A DNA stretch of 50,580 nt from Okeania sp. SIO1I7 (GTDB lineage: Bacteria > Cyanobacteriota > Cyanobacteriia > Cyanobacteriales > Microcoleaceae). The notes under the pieces are model-generated. The model made no database searches, had not been told where the DNA came from, and worked only from the letters and a program-made list of their open reading frames with translations. This document shows positions 16,393 to 26,500 of the stretch, in pieces. The stretch's first letter is position 1. Each line of letters begins with the position of its first letter. The DNA is taken from NCBI GenBank assembly GCA_010672585.1, contig JAAHGF010000007.1, positions 52,077 through 102,656 on the forward strand, read 5' to 3'. Both the position numbers and the translations under genes were made by a program.

Positions 16393-18069
16393 ATGGACGA
16401 AGAAAAAAGTACCGCAGAATATTTAGAAGAGCTAGAATTAGCTGATTTAGAAGGCCAAGAAGTCACAGTGGAAATGGTCGTACAGAGGGTCTCCCAGGAA
16501 GAAGAAGAGGAAAATGAAGAAAATGAAGAAGAGGAAAATGAAAATGAAGAAGAGTCTGGTGAGAGAGAAAAAATTACTGTCACACTCAACTCTGCTGGTG
16601 CTCCAGTAACAGCAGCTAACTTTGTCAATCTGGTAGAGCAAAATTTTTATGATGCTCTGGCATTCCATCGGTTTGTAGATGGTTTTGTAGTTCAAGGTGG
16701 CGACCCCCAGGGAAGAGATCCTGATTTTTTGATTGAAGATTTAGGATCGGGGAGATTTATTAACCCTGCAACAGAAGCACCACGGGAAATACCTTTGGAA
16801 ATTCAAGTTGCAGACACAGGAGAGATTGTCTATAACGAGGTAGTTGCCGATCCAGTAGAGCTATCCCATGAAGCAGGGGTAATAGCGATGGCTCGCTCTC
16901 AAGCACTAGATACAGCTTCTTCACAATTTTACTTCTCTTTAGATAATATTGCCGATCAACTGGATGGCAGTTATGCAGTATTCGGTGAAGTGACTGAAGG
17001 TTTTGATTTTGTGCAAGATTTGAGAGAGGGCGATCGCATTCTTGTTGCCAGGGTAGTTGATGGAGATATATCTAGTAGAACTTCAGAGATAGCTACTGAC
17101 TCAGATTTACTCAATAATTGGGTTAATGCGGACAATGAAGTGAAGGTATCCTATGTTCTCTCTATGGATGAAGATACTGAAAATGAAGATGACGATAGCA
17201 ATACTGATTCTGCTCAGGATGATGATATTGTTGAGACATCTGTAATGGATGACGCTATCCTTGCTAGTCAAATTGCGCAAACTATTGATGAAGAAGTTGA
17301 AGGAGAAGAAGAGGTTGAAGGAGAAGAAGAAGGAGAAGGAGAAGAAAATTCAGACAGTGAAGATGATGATGAGGGTGATGAAATAGCTAGCGCTGTTGAT
17401 GAAGATGAAGATGAAGAACCAGAAGAAGCAACTGAGGTAGCTGAAAATGATGACGGTGAGAGCGTGCTGGATATAGATGTTGTTGATCCTTCCTTCACAA
17501 CCAGAATTGGAACAGAGGGTGATGATCCTATTGATGTTCTCACAATTAGCGGTGTTGATACTGATTCATCTTTCGCAATTATGGGTTTGGGAGGTGACGA
17601 TGAAATATCTGGTGGTAATCGTACAGATATCCTGAGTGGAAACGAAGGTAATGATACAGTTAGTGGTCGTGACGGTCAAGACTTTCTCCGAGGTGGAAAA
17701 GGTGATGATGAATTAATAGGTGGCAAAGGAGGCGATATTCTAGTTGGCGATCATGGTATTGATATCCTGACTGGTGGTCTGGGTGCAGATAGTTTTATTC
17801 TGCGAGCTAATATTGTTGATGGTATAGAAGAAATAGACCAAGCTGACTTGATTACTGATTTTAATGCCGCAGATAACGATCAAATTGTCGTGGTTGCTAA
17901 TTTCATTCCTTCTGAAGGGTTAACTTATGAATTATTCGGTGATGACACAGTAATTAGACTGTCTGATAGTGGATTTATATTAGGAGTAGTTTCAGAGACT
18001 TCTATAGAAGATGTTGAAAATAACATTTTTGCAGTAAGTCCTGATGATTATGCTCTCCGTCTTGGTTAA
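16393..18069 (+). CDS. Cyclophilin-RTX fusion with acidic inserts
   Basis: 558 aa. A Glu/Asn-rich stretch (residues ~36-56) sits where the first beta turn of the cyclophilin fold should be. The PPIase domain (~57-235) keeps a full active-site signature: ALAFHRFVDGFVVQGGDP, then GVIAMARSQALDTASSQFYF and GSYAVFGEVTEGFDFV. A very acidic, Asp/Glu-rich linker follows (~258-356). RTX repeats occupy ~397-467 (GGDDEISGG, GRDGQDFLRGGKGDDELIGG, GGLGADSF). It ends DDYALRLG. Probably a secreted, calcium-binding prolyl isomerase; export by type I secretion is inferred from the RTX repeats and the lack of a signal peptide. It is a tandem paralogue of 14538 and looks the more catalytically competent. Confidence 0.88.
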   Translation: MDEEKSTAEYLEELELADLEGQEVTVEMVVQRVSQEEEEENEENEEEENENEEESGEREKITVTLNSAGAPVTAANFVNLVEQNFYDALAFHRFVDGFVVQGGDPQGRDPDFLIEDLGSGRFINPATEAPREIPLEIQVADTGEIVYNEVVADPVELSHEAGVIAMARSQALDTASSQFYFSLDNIADQLDGSYAVFGEVTEGFDFVQDLREGDRILVARVVDGDISSRTSEIATDSDLLNNWVNADNEVKVSYVLSMDEDTENEDDDSNTDSAQDDDIVETSVMDDAILASQIAQTIDEEVEGEEEVEGEEEGEGEENSDSEDDDEGDEIASAVDEDEDEEPEEATEVAENDDGESVLDIDVVDPSFTTRIGTEGDDPIDVLTISGVDTDSSFAIMGLGGDDEISGGNRTDILSGNEGNDTVSGRDGQDFLRGGKGDDELIGGKGGDILVGDHGIDILTGGLGADSFILRANIVDGIEEIDQADLITDFNAADNDQIVVVANFIPSEGLTYELFGDDTVIRLSDSGFILGVVSETSIEDVENNIFAVSPDDYALRLG

Positions 18070-18073
18070 GGAA

Positions 18074-18218
18074 TGTTCAACAATTAATAATTAATAATTA
18101 ATAATTAATAATTAACAAATACATCTCCTTGAAAACGGATAGGATTGACGCGGAGCGTGAAAATTTTTTCTTCTTTCTCCTTTAAAGGAGAGGCTTTAAA
18201 CCTGAATTATTCGGTAAG
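18074..18218 (+). repeat. ATTAATA heptamers plus TTATTCGGTAAG-ended element
   Basis: Begins TTCAACAATTAATAATTAAT like the element behind the first cyclophilin-RTX gene. Carries AAACGGATAGGATTGA, CTCCTTTAAAGGAGAGGC (a hairpin) and ends TTATTCGGTAAG. Its presence behind both paralogues suggests it was copied with the gene. A 61-aa frame inside is not credible. Confidence 0.7.
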
Positions 18219-18512
18219 ATTAAAAGGGTTATTTAGTTCGCTAGACAATTTTTACAAAATATTACATAAAAGTTGTACTAGCGAATTTTATATTATTATA
18301 TTGATTTTGGATAAAGTTTCTTTTTTATAGCAAAAGGGGAGTAGGGGAGCGGGGGAGTAGGGAAAATAGAAAGATTTACTGTTTAAGCAAGAGGATAAGT
18401 TTTTTCATTACTAATTTGACTTCTGACTTGGGGACTTCTGACTTCGTTAAGGTGTTTTCTACCTTCATAGGTTCAAAAAGATGTAATTTAAATTCAATCA
18501 AAATAACGAGAT
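18219..18512. other. Spacer, nothing recognised
   Basis: AT-rich DNA with a GGGGAGTAGGGGAGCGGGGG run near 18338-18360 and GACTTCTGACTTGGGGACTTC near 18418-18446, both common intergenic vocabulary here. No gene. Confidence 0.4.
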
Positions 18513-19193
18513 ATGATGAAATTTTTAGCCGCTATTACCTTAGCCATTTCTTTAATTTATTTTAGTTTATCCATACCAGTCATAGCAGCTAATTCTGAAG
18601 ATATTAATCATCTTTTACAAGATAATTGGTGCGTATCATTTTTATGGAAACAGTGCGATTTAAGTGAAATAGATTTACATGAAACTAATTTAAGCAATGC
18701 GAATCTTTCGGGAGCTAATTTAACAGGTGTAAATTTTCAGGGTGCAGATTTGAATGGTGTTAACTTTTCGGGAGCTAATTTAACGGGAGCTAATTTAACA
18801 GGAGCTAATTTATATAGAGCAGATATTAATAGAGCTAATTTAACAAATTCAAACTTAAGTAACACTCGTTTGTTGGAAGCTGACCTAACTTTAGCAGATT
18901 TAAGTAATGCCAATTTGGTTAATGCTAATTTGTTAGAAGCAAGACTCTGGGGAGCAAATCTAGAAAAGGCTAATTTAAGTAATGCTAGTCTCCGTGGTAC
19001 TAACTTGGAATATGCTAATCTTGCTGATACTAATTTGAATGGAACAGATTTTCATAGTTTCTATTTCCGGGGTAATAAACAAGAAACTAATTTAAGTAAT
19101 GCTAATTTGGAAGGTGCAGTTATTACTGATGTAGATTTAAATGGAGTAATTATGAGAGGAACAATTATGCCTGATGGTTCAATTAATGATTAG
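18513..19193 (+). CDS. Exported pentapeptide-repeat protein
   Basis: 226 aa. Residues 1-28 are a signal peptide (MMKF, hydrophobic core to SLSIPVIAAN), so the protein probably acts in the periplasm or lumen. After a short segment with two cysteines (NWCVSFLWKQCDL) come pentapeptide repeats from ~50 to 215 (LSNANLSGANLTGVNFQGAD, LTGANLTGANL), a beta-helix of about 30 units. Function unknown; lumenal pentapeptide proteins are frequent in cyanobacteria. It differs from the two large pentapeptide proteins upstream in having a signal peptide and no C-terminal domain. Start either ATG of ATGATG. Confidence 0.85.
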   Translation: MMKFLAAITLAISLIYFSLSIPVIAANSEDINHLLQDNWCVSFLWKQCDLSEIDLHETNLSNANLSGANLTGVNFQGADLNGVNFSGANLTGANLTGANLYRADINRANLTNSNLSNTRLLEADLTLADLSNANLVNANLLEARLWGANLEKANLSNASLRGTNLEYANLADTNLNGTDFHSFYFRGNKQETNLSNANLEGAVITDVDLNGVIMRGTIMPDGSIND

Positions 19194-19482
19194 TTAAGTA
19201 GTAGTCATTTTAGTTATCGGTTGTCATAATTCAGGAGGGAAAAATATTTTGTTTGATTGTGCTATTAAGCAAACATAAGACAAAGTTTATTGTGATAAAT
19301 CTTAATTTATAGGGATTCTCATATTAATCAGATACAGTCTTTTTTTCCTTTTGTTTATTCCCTGTTCCAGTGTTCCTTAAAATCAAAAACTTTTATCTAT
19401 TTGAGAAATTATATATAACTAATTAGGGATAAGTTTTTTGCCAAACTTACCCCTGAAATAACTTGATTGAACTTGATTTAAT

Positions 19483-19971
19483 TTACCAAGGCAATTTTGT
19501 CATATTGACTCGAATACAACCATGATAATTAGAGCAATTTTCCATTCTCCAACCACCATTACCATCTGACTTAACATAAAAAGTATCAGGTTGATACTTA
19601 GGGTTTATTTGATTACTACCTGGATAAGTAGGTGTACTACCTTGAAGAGTATAACCATTTTGATCGGGAACTATACTAATTTCTTGTTTAGCGTGAACTG
19701 TCTGACCATTAGGTGGAGTTGCATTCACAATTATAGTTCCAAAATTGCCATTTATTGTCAAACGACCTCTATGTAACCATCCGTTGACTTTCCAATCTAA
19801 ATTCCATGTTCCGTTCATCCCTGTGTTGATTGTATCTGGACTTACACTACGACCCCCTGATTGAGCAAAAGCAACTTTTGCAGGAGTTACTGTGGCAAAT
19901 GATAAAGAAGTAGCGGTTAAAGAAACCAAACTGAGACTAATAATTTTGTTGAGGTTAGTTTGAATATTCAT
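19483..19971 (-). CDS. Small exported protein, unknown family
   Basis: 162 aa. A clear signal peptide (residues 1-36: basic start, hydrophobic core, VAFAQS cleavage site) precedes a beta-rich domain of about 120 residues: GMNGTWNLDWKVNGWLHRGRLTINGNFGTIIVNATPP, TVHAKQEISIVPDQNGY, and a C-terminal WRMENCSNYHGCIRVNMTKLPW with two cysteines that may form a disulfide. I do not recognise the family. Convergent with the pentapeptide gene; no operon. Confidence 0.75.
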   Translation of the reverse strand: MNIQTNLNKIISLSLVSLTATSLSFATVTPAKVAFAQSGGRSVSPDTINTGMNGTWNLDWKVNGWLHRGRLTINGNFGTIIVNATPPNGQTVHAKQEISIVPDQNGYTLQGSTPTYPGSNQINPKYQPDTFYVKSDGNGGWRMENCSNYHGCIRVNMTKLPW

Positions 19972-20147
19972 CTAAAGTTCTCTAGGAATTAATTGGGTTA
20001 TTTATTTCTGTTTGATAGTTCTAAGATGAGACAGTAAATTCCGGGTAAAAATTATAAACACTCCCTAATTGGGTGATTTTTACCTCTTCCTTATGGTTAA
20101 GGTGATTCAAACAAATAGATCAAACTATAGGAGTGGTATTGATGAAG
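19972..20147. other. Promoter-side spacer of the exported protein
   Basis: No gene or repeat recognised. AGAGAA a few bases before the minus-strand ATG may act as a weak ribosome binding site. Confidence 0.35.
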
Positions 20148-20466
20148 CTTACCGAATAATTAATAATTAAATAATTCTATAGCCATAAGATTTGAGTTGT
20201 GAGATATTGGAAACTTTTAGGCAATAGCTCCGGAAGGTAACAGGCAACAGAGAAGAAGAAAAAAACGTATGATATGAATGTAATAATTGCTATATTCTAT
20301 ACTTTTAAGGAATACTTCAATTCTCACAACTGATTCCTGATTGCTATAGTTTAAAGCTTCCCCTTTTAAGAGGAAAAAAGAAATAATATGTCCTTATATT
20401 CAATTCCGTAACGGTTAAAACCCAAGGTAATTATCAATTATCCATTATCAATTATCAATTAATGAA
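20148..20466 (-). repeat. TTATTCGGTAAG-type element, inverted, abutting the methyltransferase
   Basis: Reverse-orientation relative of the 2051-2272 element. CTTACCGAATAATTAATAATT is at its left end. The core (AACGGTTAAAACCCAAGG, CTTATATTCAATTCCG) and the far end (CAATTATCCATTATCAATT) lie at 20395-20466. About 160 bp of unrelated sequence interrupts the middle. The last bases, ATTAATGAA, are the reverse complement of the TTCATTAAT that opens the other copies, so the element overlaps the methyltransferase start codon. Confidence 0.65.
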
Positions 20467-21634
20467 TTATCTTGACTTTTTTAGTGGTGCAGGTGCTTGG
20501 GGTTCTGGGTTACAAATGCTTGGATTAAAGCATTTAGGTTCCTATGATATAAATAAATCAGCTTGTCGCACAGCTAGAGCTAATTTAGGTAATCAAATCT
20601 TTTGCCTAGATTTAACTAAATTTAATCCAGATAAAAACTTACTTAATCCTGACTTAATAGTAGGTAGTCCTCCATGTCAAGGTTTTAGTAATGAGGGTTA
20701 TAAAAAAGAAAAAGACCCTCGAAATAGTCTAGTTTGGACGTTTTTTAATCTTGTAGAAATGCTTTCTCCTCAAGTGTGGATATTTGAAAATGTACCTGGT
20801 TTTAAACGACTATATAATGGTGTTTATTATCAAGCTCTCAAAAGTCGTCTTAATTCAATGTCTTATTACTGGAATTCATTTTTAATTGATGCAAGTCATT
20901 ATGGAGTACCACAAAAACGTCAAAGATTTTTTGTAATAGGAGCAAAAGAATTTAAACCGGAAAAACCACAGGCAACTCATTCAGAATTTGGTGAGGTTTT
21001 AGGTACAGAAAAAGCAATTACTATTTGGCAAGCAATATCTGATCTACCTCAAGTAGGAATTGGGGAAAAAGTGGGGATTTTTGATTATGATAAATTGCCT
21101 GAATTTGCATATCAAGTTTGGGCGAGAGAAGGGAGTAAAAATGTAGAAAATCACACAACTCAAAATCATAGTCAAAGAGTTTTAGAAAAAATTAGTTCTG
21201 TTCCTATGGGAGAAGGAATGGAAGTATTTATAGATAAGTATGAAGAGAATAAAGTAACTTATTGTGGAGGATATAGAAGAGCAAAAAAGCATCGACCTTC
21301 TTATACTGCTTATTGGACAAGAGGAATGACTTCTATTCATCCTGAAGAGAATAGATTTTTATCGCCTAGAGAATGTGCTCGTATTCAATCTTTTCCCGAT
21401 AACTTTATATTTAAGGGTACGACAATTGAGAACTACACACAAATTTGCAATGCTGTACCACCACTTCTAGCAAAAGCATTTGGTTCCTACATAATTAAGG
21501 TTTTAACAGGAGAAGAAATTAGTCCTATTCTTGGGAATATTTCGAGTAGTAATAATCATCAAAACTACAGAGGGAAAGTTTATAGCAAAAGTGAGGATAA
21601 TAATTTTCCAATTCAGTTGAAGTTACCATTTTAA
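20462..21634 (+). CDS. C5-cytosine DNA methyltransferase
   Basis: 390 aa, transferring methyl from AdoMet to cytosine C5 in a specific DNA sequence. Conserved motifs in order: I (DFFSGAGAWGSG, residue ~5), IV (GSPPCQGFS, catalytic Cys at about 72), VI (FENVPG, ~108), VIII (QKRQRFFVIG, ~151), a target-recognition stretch at ~180-290 (WTRGMTSIHPEENRFLSPRECARIQSFP follows) and X (NAVPPLLAKAFG, ~330). No endonuclease gene adjoins, so it looks solitary; the target cannot be read from sequence. The ATG lies in a dispersed repeat and has no Shine-Dalgarno. The stop codon lies in the first unit of the repeat array. Confidence 0.93.
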   Translation: MNYLDFFSGAGAWGSGLQMLGLKHLGSYDINKSACRTARANLGNQIFCLDLTKFNPDKNLLNPDLIVGSPPCQGFSNEGYKKEKDPRNSLVWTFFNLVEMLSPQVWIFENVPGFKRLYNGVYYQALKSRLNSMSYYWNSFLIDASHYGVPQKRQRFFVIGAKEFKPEKPQATHSEFGEVLGTEKAITIWQAISDLPQVGIGEKVGIFDYDKLPEFAYQVWAREGSKNVENHTTQNHSQRVLEKISSVPMGEGMEVFIDKYEENKVTYCGGYRRAKKHRPSYTAYWTRGMTSIHPEENRFLSPRECARIQSFPDNFIFKGTTIENYTQICNAVPPLLAKAFGSYIIKVLTGEEISPILGNISSSNNHQNYRGKVYSKSEDNNFPIQLKLPF

Positions 21635-23567
21635 ATTAGGCATCTCCACCAAATGAGGGAATAGGAAATACTCATTCAATTTAGACAAACATCTTGATGA
21701 TTTTTCCTGATTCCCTCTTCCTTCTTGCTTGTTGCTTCTTTTTTAAATTAGGCATCTCCACCAAATGAGGGAATAGGAAATACTCAATTCATTTTAGATA
21801 AATATCTTGATGATTTTTCCTGATTCCTTCTTGCTTGTTGCTTCTTTTTTAAATTAGGCATCTCCACCAAATGAGGGAATAGGAAATACTTATTCATTTT
21901 AGACAAATATCTTGATGATTTTTCCCTGATTCCTTCTTGCTCCTTTCTTCTTGCTTCTTCCGTAAAGGGGGAATAGGAAATACTTATTCATTTTAGATAA
22001 ATATCTTGATGATTTTTCCCTGATTCCTTCTTGCTCCTTTCTTCTTGCTTCTTCCGTAAAGGGGGAATAGGAAATACTTATTCATTTTAGACAAATATCT
22101 TGATGATTTTTCCCTGATTCCTTCTTGCTCCTTTCTTCTTGCTTCTTCCGTAAAGGGGGAATAGGAAATACTTATTCATTTTAGATAAATATCTTGATGA
22201 TTTTTCCTGATTCCTTCTTGCTCCTTTCTTCTTGCTTCTTCAGTAAAGGGGGAATAGGAAATACTTATTCATTTTAGATAAATATCTTGATGATTTTTCC
22301 TGATTCCTTCTTGCTCCTTTCTTCTTGCTTCTTCAGTAAAGAGGGAATAGGAAATACTCATTCATTTTAGATAAATATCTTGATGATTTTTCCTGATTCC
22401 TTCTTGCTCCTTTCTTCTTGCTTCTTCAGTAAAGAGGGAATAGGAAATACTCATTCATTTTAGATAAATATCTTGATGATTTTTCCTGATTCCTTCTTGC
22501 TCCTTTCTTCTTGCTTCTTCAGTAAAGAGGGAATAGGAAATACTCATTCATTTTAGATAAATATCTTGATGATTTTTCCTGATTCCCTCTTCCTGATTCC
22601 CTCTTCCTTCTTGCTTCTTGCTTCTTTTTTAAATTAGGCATCTCCACCAAATGAGGGAATAGGAAATACTCATTCAATTTAGACAAATATCTTGATGATT
22701 TTTCCTGATTCCTTCTTGCTCCTTTCTTCTTGCTTCTTCAGTAAAGGGGGAATAGGAAATACTTATTTATTTTAGATAAATATCTTGATGATTTTTCCTG
22801 ATTCCTTCTTGCTTGTTCCTTCTTGCTTCTTCAGTAAAGGGGGAATAGGAAATACTCATTCAATTTAGACAAATATCTTGATGATTTTTCCTGATTCCTT
22901 CTTCCTTGTTCCTTCTTGCTTCTTCAGTAAAGGGGGAATAGGAAATACTTATTCATTTTAGATAAATATCTTGATGATTTTTCCTGATTCCTTCTTCCTT
23001 GTTCCTTCTTGCTTCTTGCTTCTTTTCTAAATTAGACATCTCCACCAAATGGGGGAATAGGAAATACTCAATTCATTTTAGATAAATATCTTGATGATTT
23101 TTCCTGATTCCTTCTTGCTCCTTTCTTCTTGCTTCTTCAGTAAAGGGGGAATAGGAAATACTTATTCATTTTAGACAAATATCTTGCTTGATGATTTTTC
23201 CTGATTCCTTCTTGCTTCTTCCTTCTTGCTTCTTTTTTAAATTAGGCATCTCCACCAAATGAGGGAATAGGAAATACTCAATTCATTTTAGATAAATATC
23301 TTGATGATTTTTCCTGATTCCTTCTTGCTCCTTTCTTCTTGCTTCTTCAGTAAAGGGGGAATAGGAAATACTTATTCATTTTAGATAAATATCTTGCTTG
23401 ATGATTTTTCCTTCTTGCTTCTTGCTTGTTGCTTCTTTTTTAAATTAGACATCTCCACCAAATGAGGGAATAGGAAATACTCATTTAATTTAGACAAATA
23501 TCTTGATGATTTTTCCTTCTTCCCTCTTCCTTCTTGCTTCTTCCTTCTTGCTTCTTCCTTCTTTCTT
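21632..23567. repeat. 19-unit tandem array, 93-126 bp per unit
   Basis: GGGAATAGGAAATACT recurs 19 times (first at 21657, last at 23465). Short units are 93-94 bp; long ones (106-126 bp) carry an extra AAATTAGGCATCTCCACCAA block or a doubled pyrimidine segment. Each unit has a purine arm GGAATAGGAAA, a middle TAGATAAATATCTTGATG, and TTTCCTGATTCC that can pair with the purine arm, then a pyrimidine run (CTTCTTGCTCCTTTC). The array fills the whole space between two convergent genes and touches both stop codons. Not CRISPR: there are no unique spacers. Confidence 0.93.
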
Positions 23568-26500
23568 TTAAATCAAACTAGGACATTTCAAATTGACCAT
23601 TCCCAATCGCACATGAGAACCATCCTTAAGAATAGCTTCTAAGGAAATTTTCATCTCTGGCGCAAATTCAATTACTTCTAATTCTCCCCAAAAACCAGAA
23701 TATTTAGCCTCTGGAATTTCTGGATGAATTTCTCCTACGTCTGGACGATGTAAATTAGCAGGAACTTCTCTGATTACTTTGCCTGCTACAATTAATTCTA
23801 CTGTTACTGGGGGAGATGTTTTTCCTACTACCCATCCACCTATACAAATAGAACTAATATTTTGCTCTATTCCTGGTTTGGGTACATCTATAGAACAACC
23901 AACTATTTCTGTATCTTTTTCATATAAAGAAATACCAACTTCGACATTTGTTTTAATCCTTAAACTGAAGTCTTCTTGTTGTCGAGTTAGATGAGGGTTA
24001 TAACAAGGATCTTCATCTATTAAATATTTCCACCTTTGCTTCATTTTCTGAATTTCTTGTTGGAAACGTAATTGTTTTTCTCCTGTATTTTCTACTCCCC
24101 TACTTTTCGATTCATGGTGATACAAAACAGCGTGAGGTACATAAATATTTCGATAACCTTTATCTAGCATTTTTAAACATAAATCTACGTCGTTAAATGC
24201 TATGGCTAATTCTTCATCAAACCCACCCATTTCTTCAAATACTTCTCGCCGACACATTAAACAAGCGGCAGTTACGGCGGAATAATTATTCACAGAAATA
24301 ATTTGACCATTATATCCAGTATCAGTGGGAGAAAAACCACGATGACTATGGTCTGCTATACTCCTCATTCCTAATACTACTCCGGCGTGTTGAATTGTAT
24401 TATCTGGGTATAATAATAAAGCACCGACTGCTCCTATTTTTTCTCTTTGTGCTTGTTCTATCATTGCTTCTAACCAGTCAGGAGTTTTTACTTCTGTGTC
24501 ATTATTTAAGAATAGTAAATAATCTCCTTCTGCTTTTTCTGTGGCAAAATTATTGAGCTTGGAAAAATTGAAAGGAATATCATATTCATAACATTTGAAA
24601 CGTTGTGGTTCTTGATTTTTCCACCATTGGATAATATCTTTTGTTTTTGATTCGTCGCTGCCATTGTCTATCAATATTACTTCGTAATTTGGGTAGGTTG
24701 TTTTGCTAAATATTGACTCTAGACATCTATCTAAAATTTCTCCTAAGTTTCTGGTGGGAATGATAATACTGACTAGCTTTTTCTCTGAAATTTGATAACG
24801 AACTTGATAGAAACCAGGATGTTGAGTGAGGTTATAAATTGTTCCTTTTTCTCCTCGTCTTTCTAATGCTTCTGCTAATGCTTTTTTGGCTGTTTCTGCT
24901 GAAATTTTCTGATTTATTGCTACTCCATTTTCAGAAATTTTGTTGTGATAAAGTATTTTGGGAATGTGGAATATTTTTTGACTTGTTTCGCTTAAGCGCA
25001 GAATTAAATCATATTCATAACTATTTTCATATCCTGCTCGAAAACCGTTCAATTTTTCTAGTAATTCTCGGCGATATATACACAAATGACCAGTGTACAT
25101 TCGAGATAAAAATGAGTCTGGACACCAGTCTGGTTTAAAGTATGGTTGAGTTAATTCCCCTTCTTTTGTTAATTTATCTTCGTCTGAATAAACCATATCT
25201 GCTTCTGGATGTTTATTCAGAAATAGCGCCATTTCATAAAGAGCATCTAGGGTTAAAATATCATCAGAATTTAACAGGGTAATAAAATCTCCTGTTGTTA
25301 ATGCTAAGGCGGCATTTAAGTTTGTGGCAATATCTCTACTTTCATCTTTCAAGACTAATTTTACTCTGTTATCTGTTTCTACATTTTGCGGAAGTTTATC
25401 GGCAATATAACAAATTTCCCAGTTTGTATAAACTTGATTTATAACTGATTCAATTGTCTCTGGGAACTCTGGAGATGCTGTTTTTTCTGGCAAGATAATA
25501 CTAATTAATGGTTGATATCGAAAGGTGTCTAAATTTTCCGACATCTTCTTTAGTTTTTCTGAACTTGGTAAGTTTTCTTTTAGCCATAATTGATAGGTAT
25601 CTTCTTTTTCAATGACAGGAGAAGTCGAGGGAGAAATAGCAATATTTGTTTGTTCCTTATTTTCTATTTCCTGCTCCCTTTTCAAAAGAGCGATATTTTC
25701 CTGTTGCCTATTACTTGTTCCCTGTTGCCTATTCCCTGTTTCCGGTTCCTTTAAAGTCTTTTTTTTTGGTAATATATTTTCTAACTGAGCCTGAATTTCA
25801 GGGTCATCTGGATTAATTTGTAAACCTAACTGATAAAAGGCGATCGCTCCGTGAGTTTTCCCTTTTTTTACTAATGTATTGCCTAGTTGTAAATACAGTT
25901 TGTGGTCTTCTGGTTTGATTTCTAATGCTTTATGATAAAGCTGTTCATTTTCTGGATTATTTTCTATGGCTTTTTCGTACCATTTTATGGCTTCATCTAA
26001 ATCTAATTGAGCACGTTTTTTCAGGGCATCTCCTAATTTTTGATAAGCTTCTGGTAGGTCTGCTTTTAATTCTATGGCGCGACGATATGGGTCTATTGCT
26101 TCTTGCCAATTTCCTGCTGACCACAAAGCTTTTCCTAAGTTAATATAAGACCAAGAAAAGTCAGGATTTAATTCTATTGCTTTACGATAAGGTTCAACAG
26201 CTTCTGACCATTTTTCTAGTTTTAATAGACAGTCTCCTAAGTTATTATGAGACCAAGAAAAGTCAGGATTTAACTCTATAGCTTTGCGGTATGCTTCAAC
26301 AGCTTCTGACCATTTTTCTAATTTCTTGAGAGCTTCTCCTAAGCTATTGTGATACCAAGAATTATCTGATTTTATTTCACTTGCTTTTTTATATACTTTG
26401 GCAGCTTCTTTCCATTTTTCCTGTTGTGAGAAAATTTCTCCTAATTTTCCATAGGGAATATCAAATTCTGGATAATTTTCTGTTGCTTGACTGTAAGCTT

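Noticed and set aside
16447-16695. 82-aa and 80-aa minus-strand frames over the acidic insert
   Set aside because: Serine- or phenylalanine-rich mirrors of the GAA-rich coding strand.
21632-23567. CRISPR array
   Set aside because: Units are contiguous and alike throughout, with no short repeats separated by unique spacers, and no cas genes in the window.
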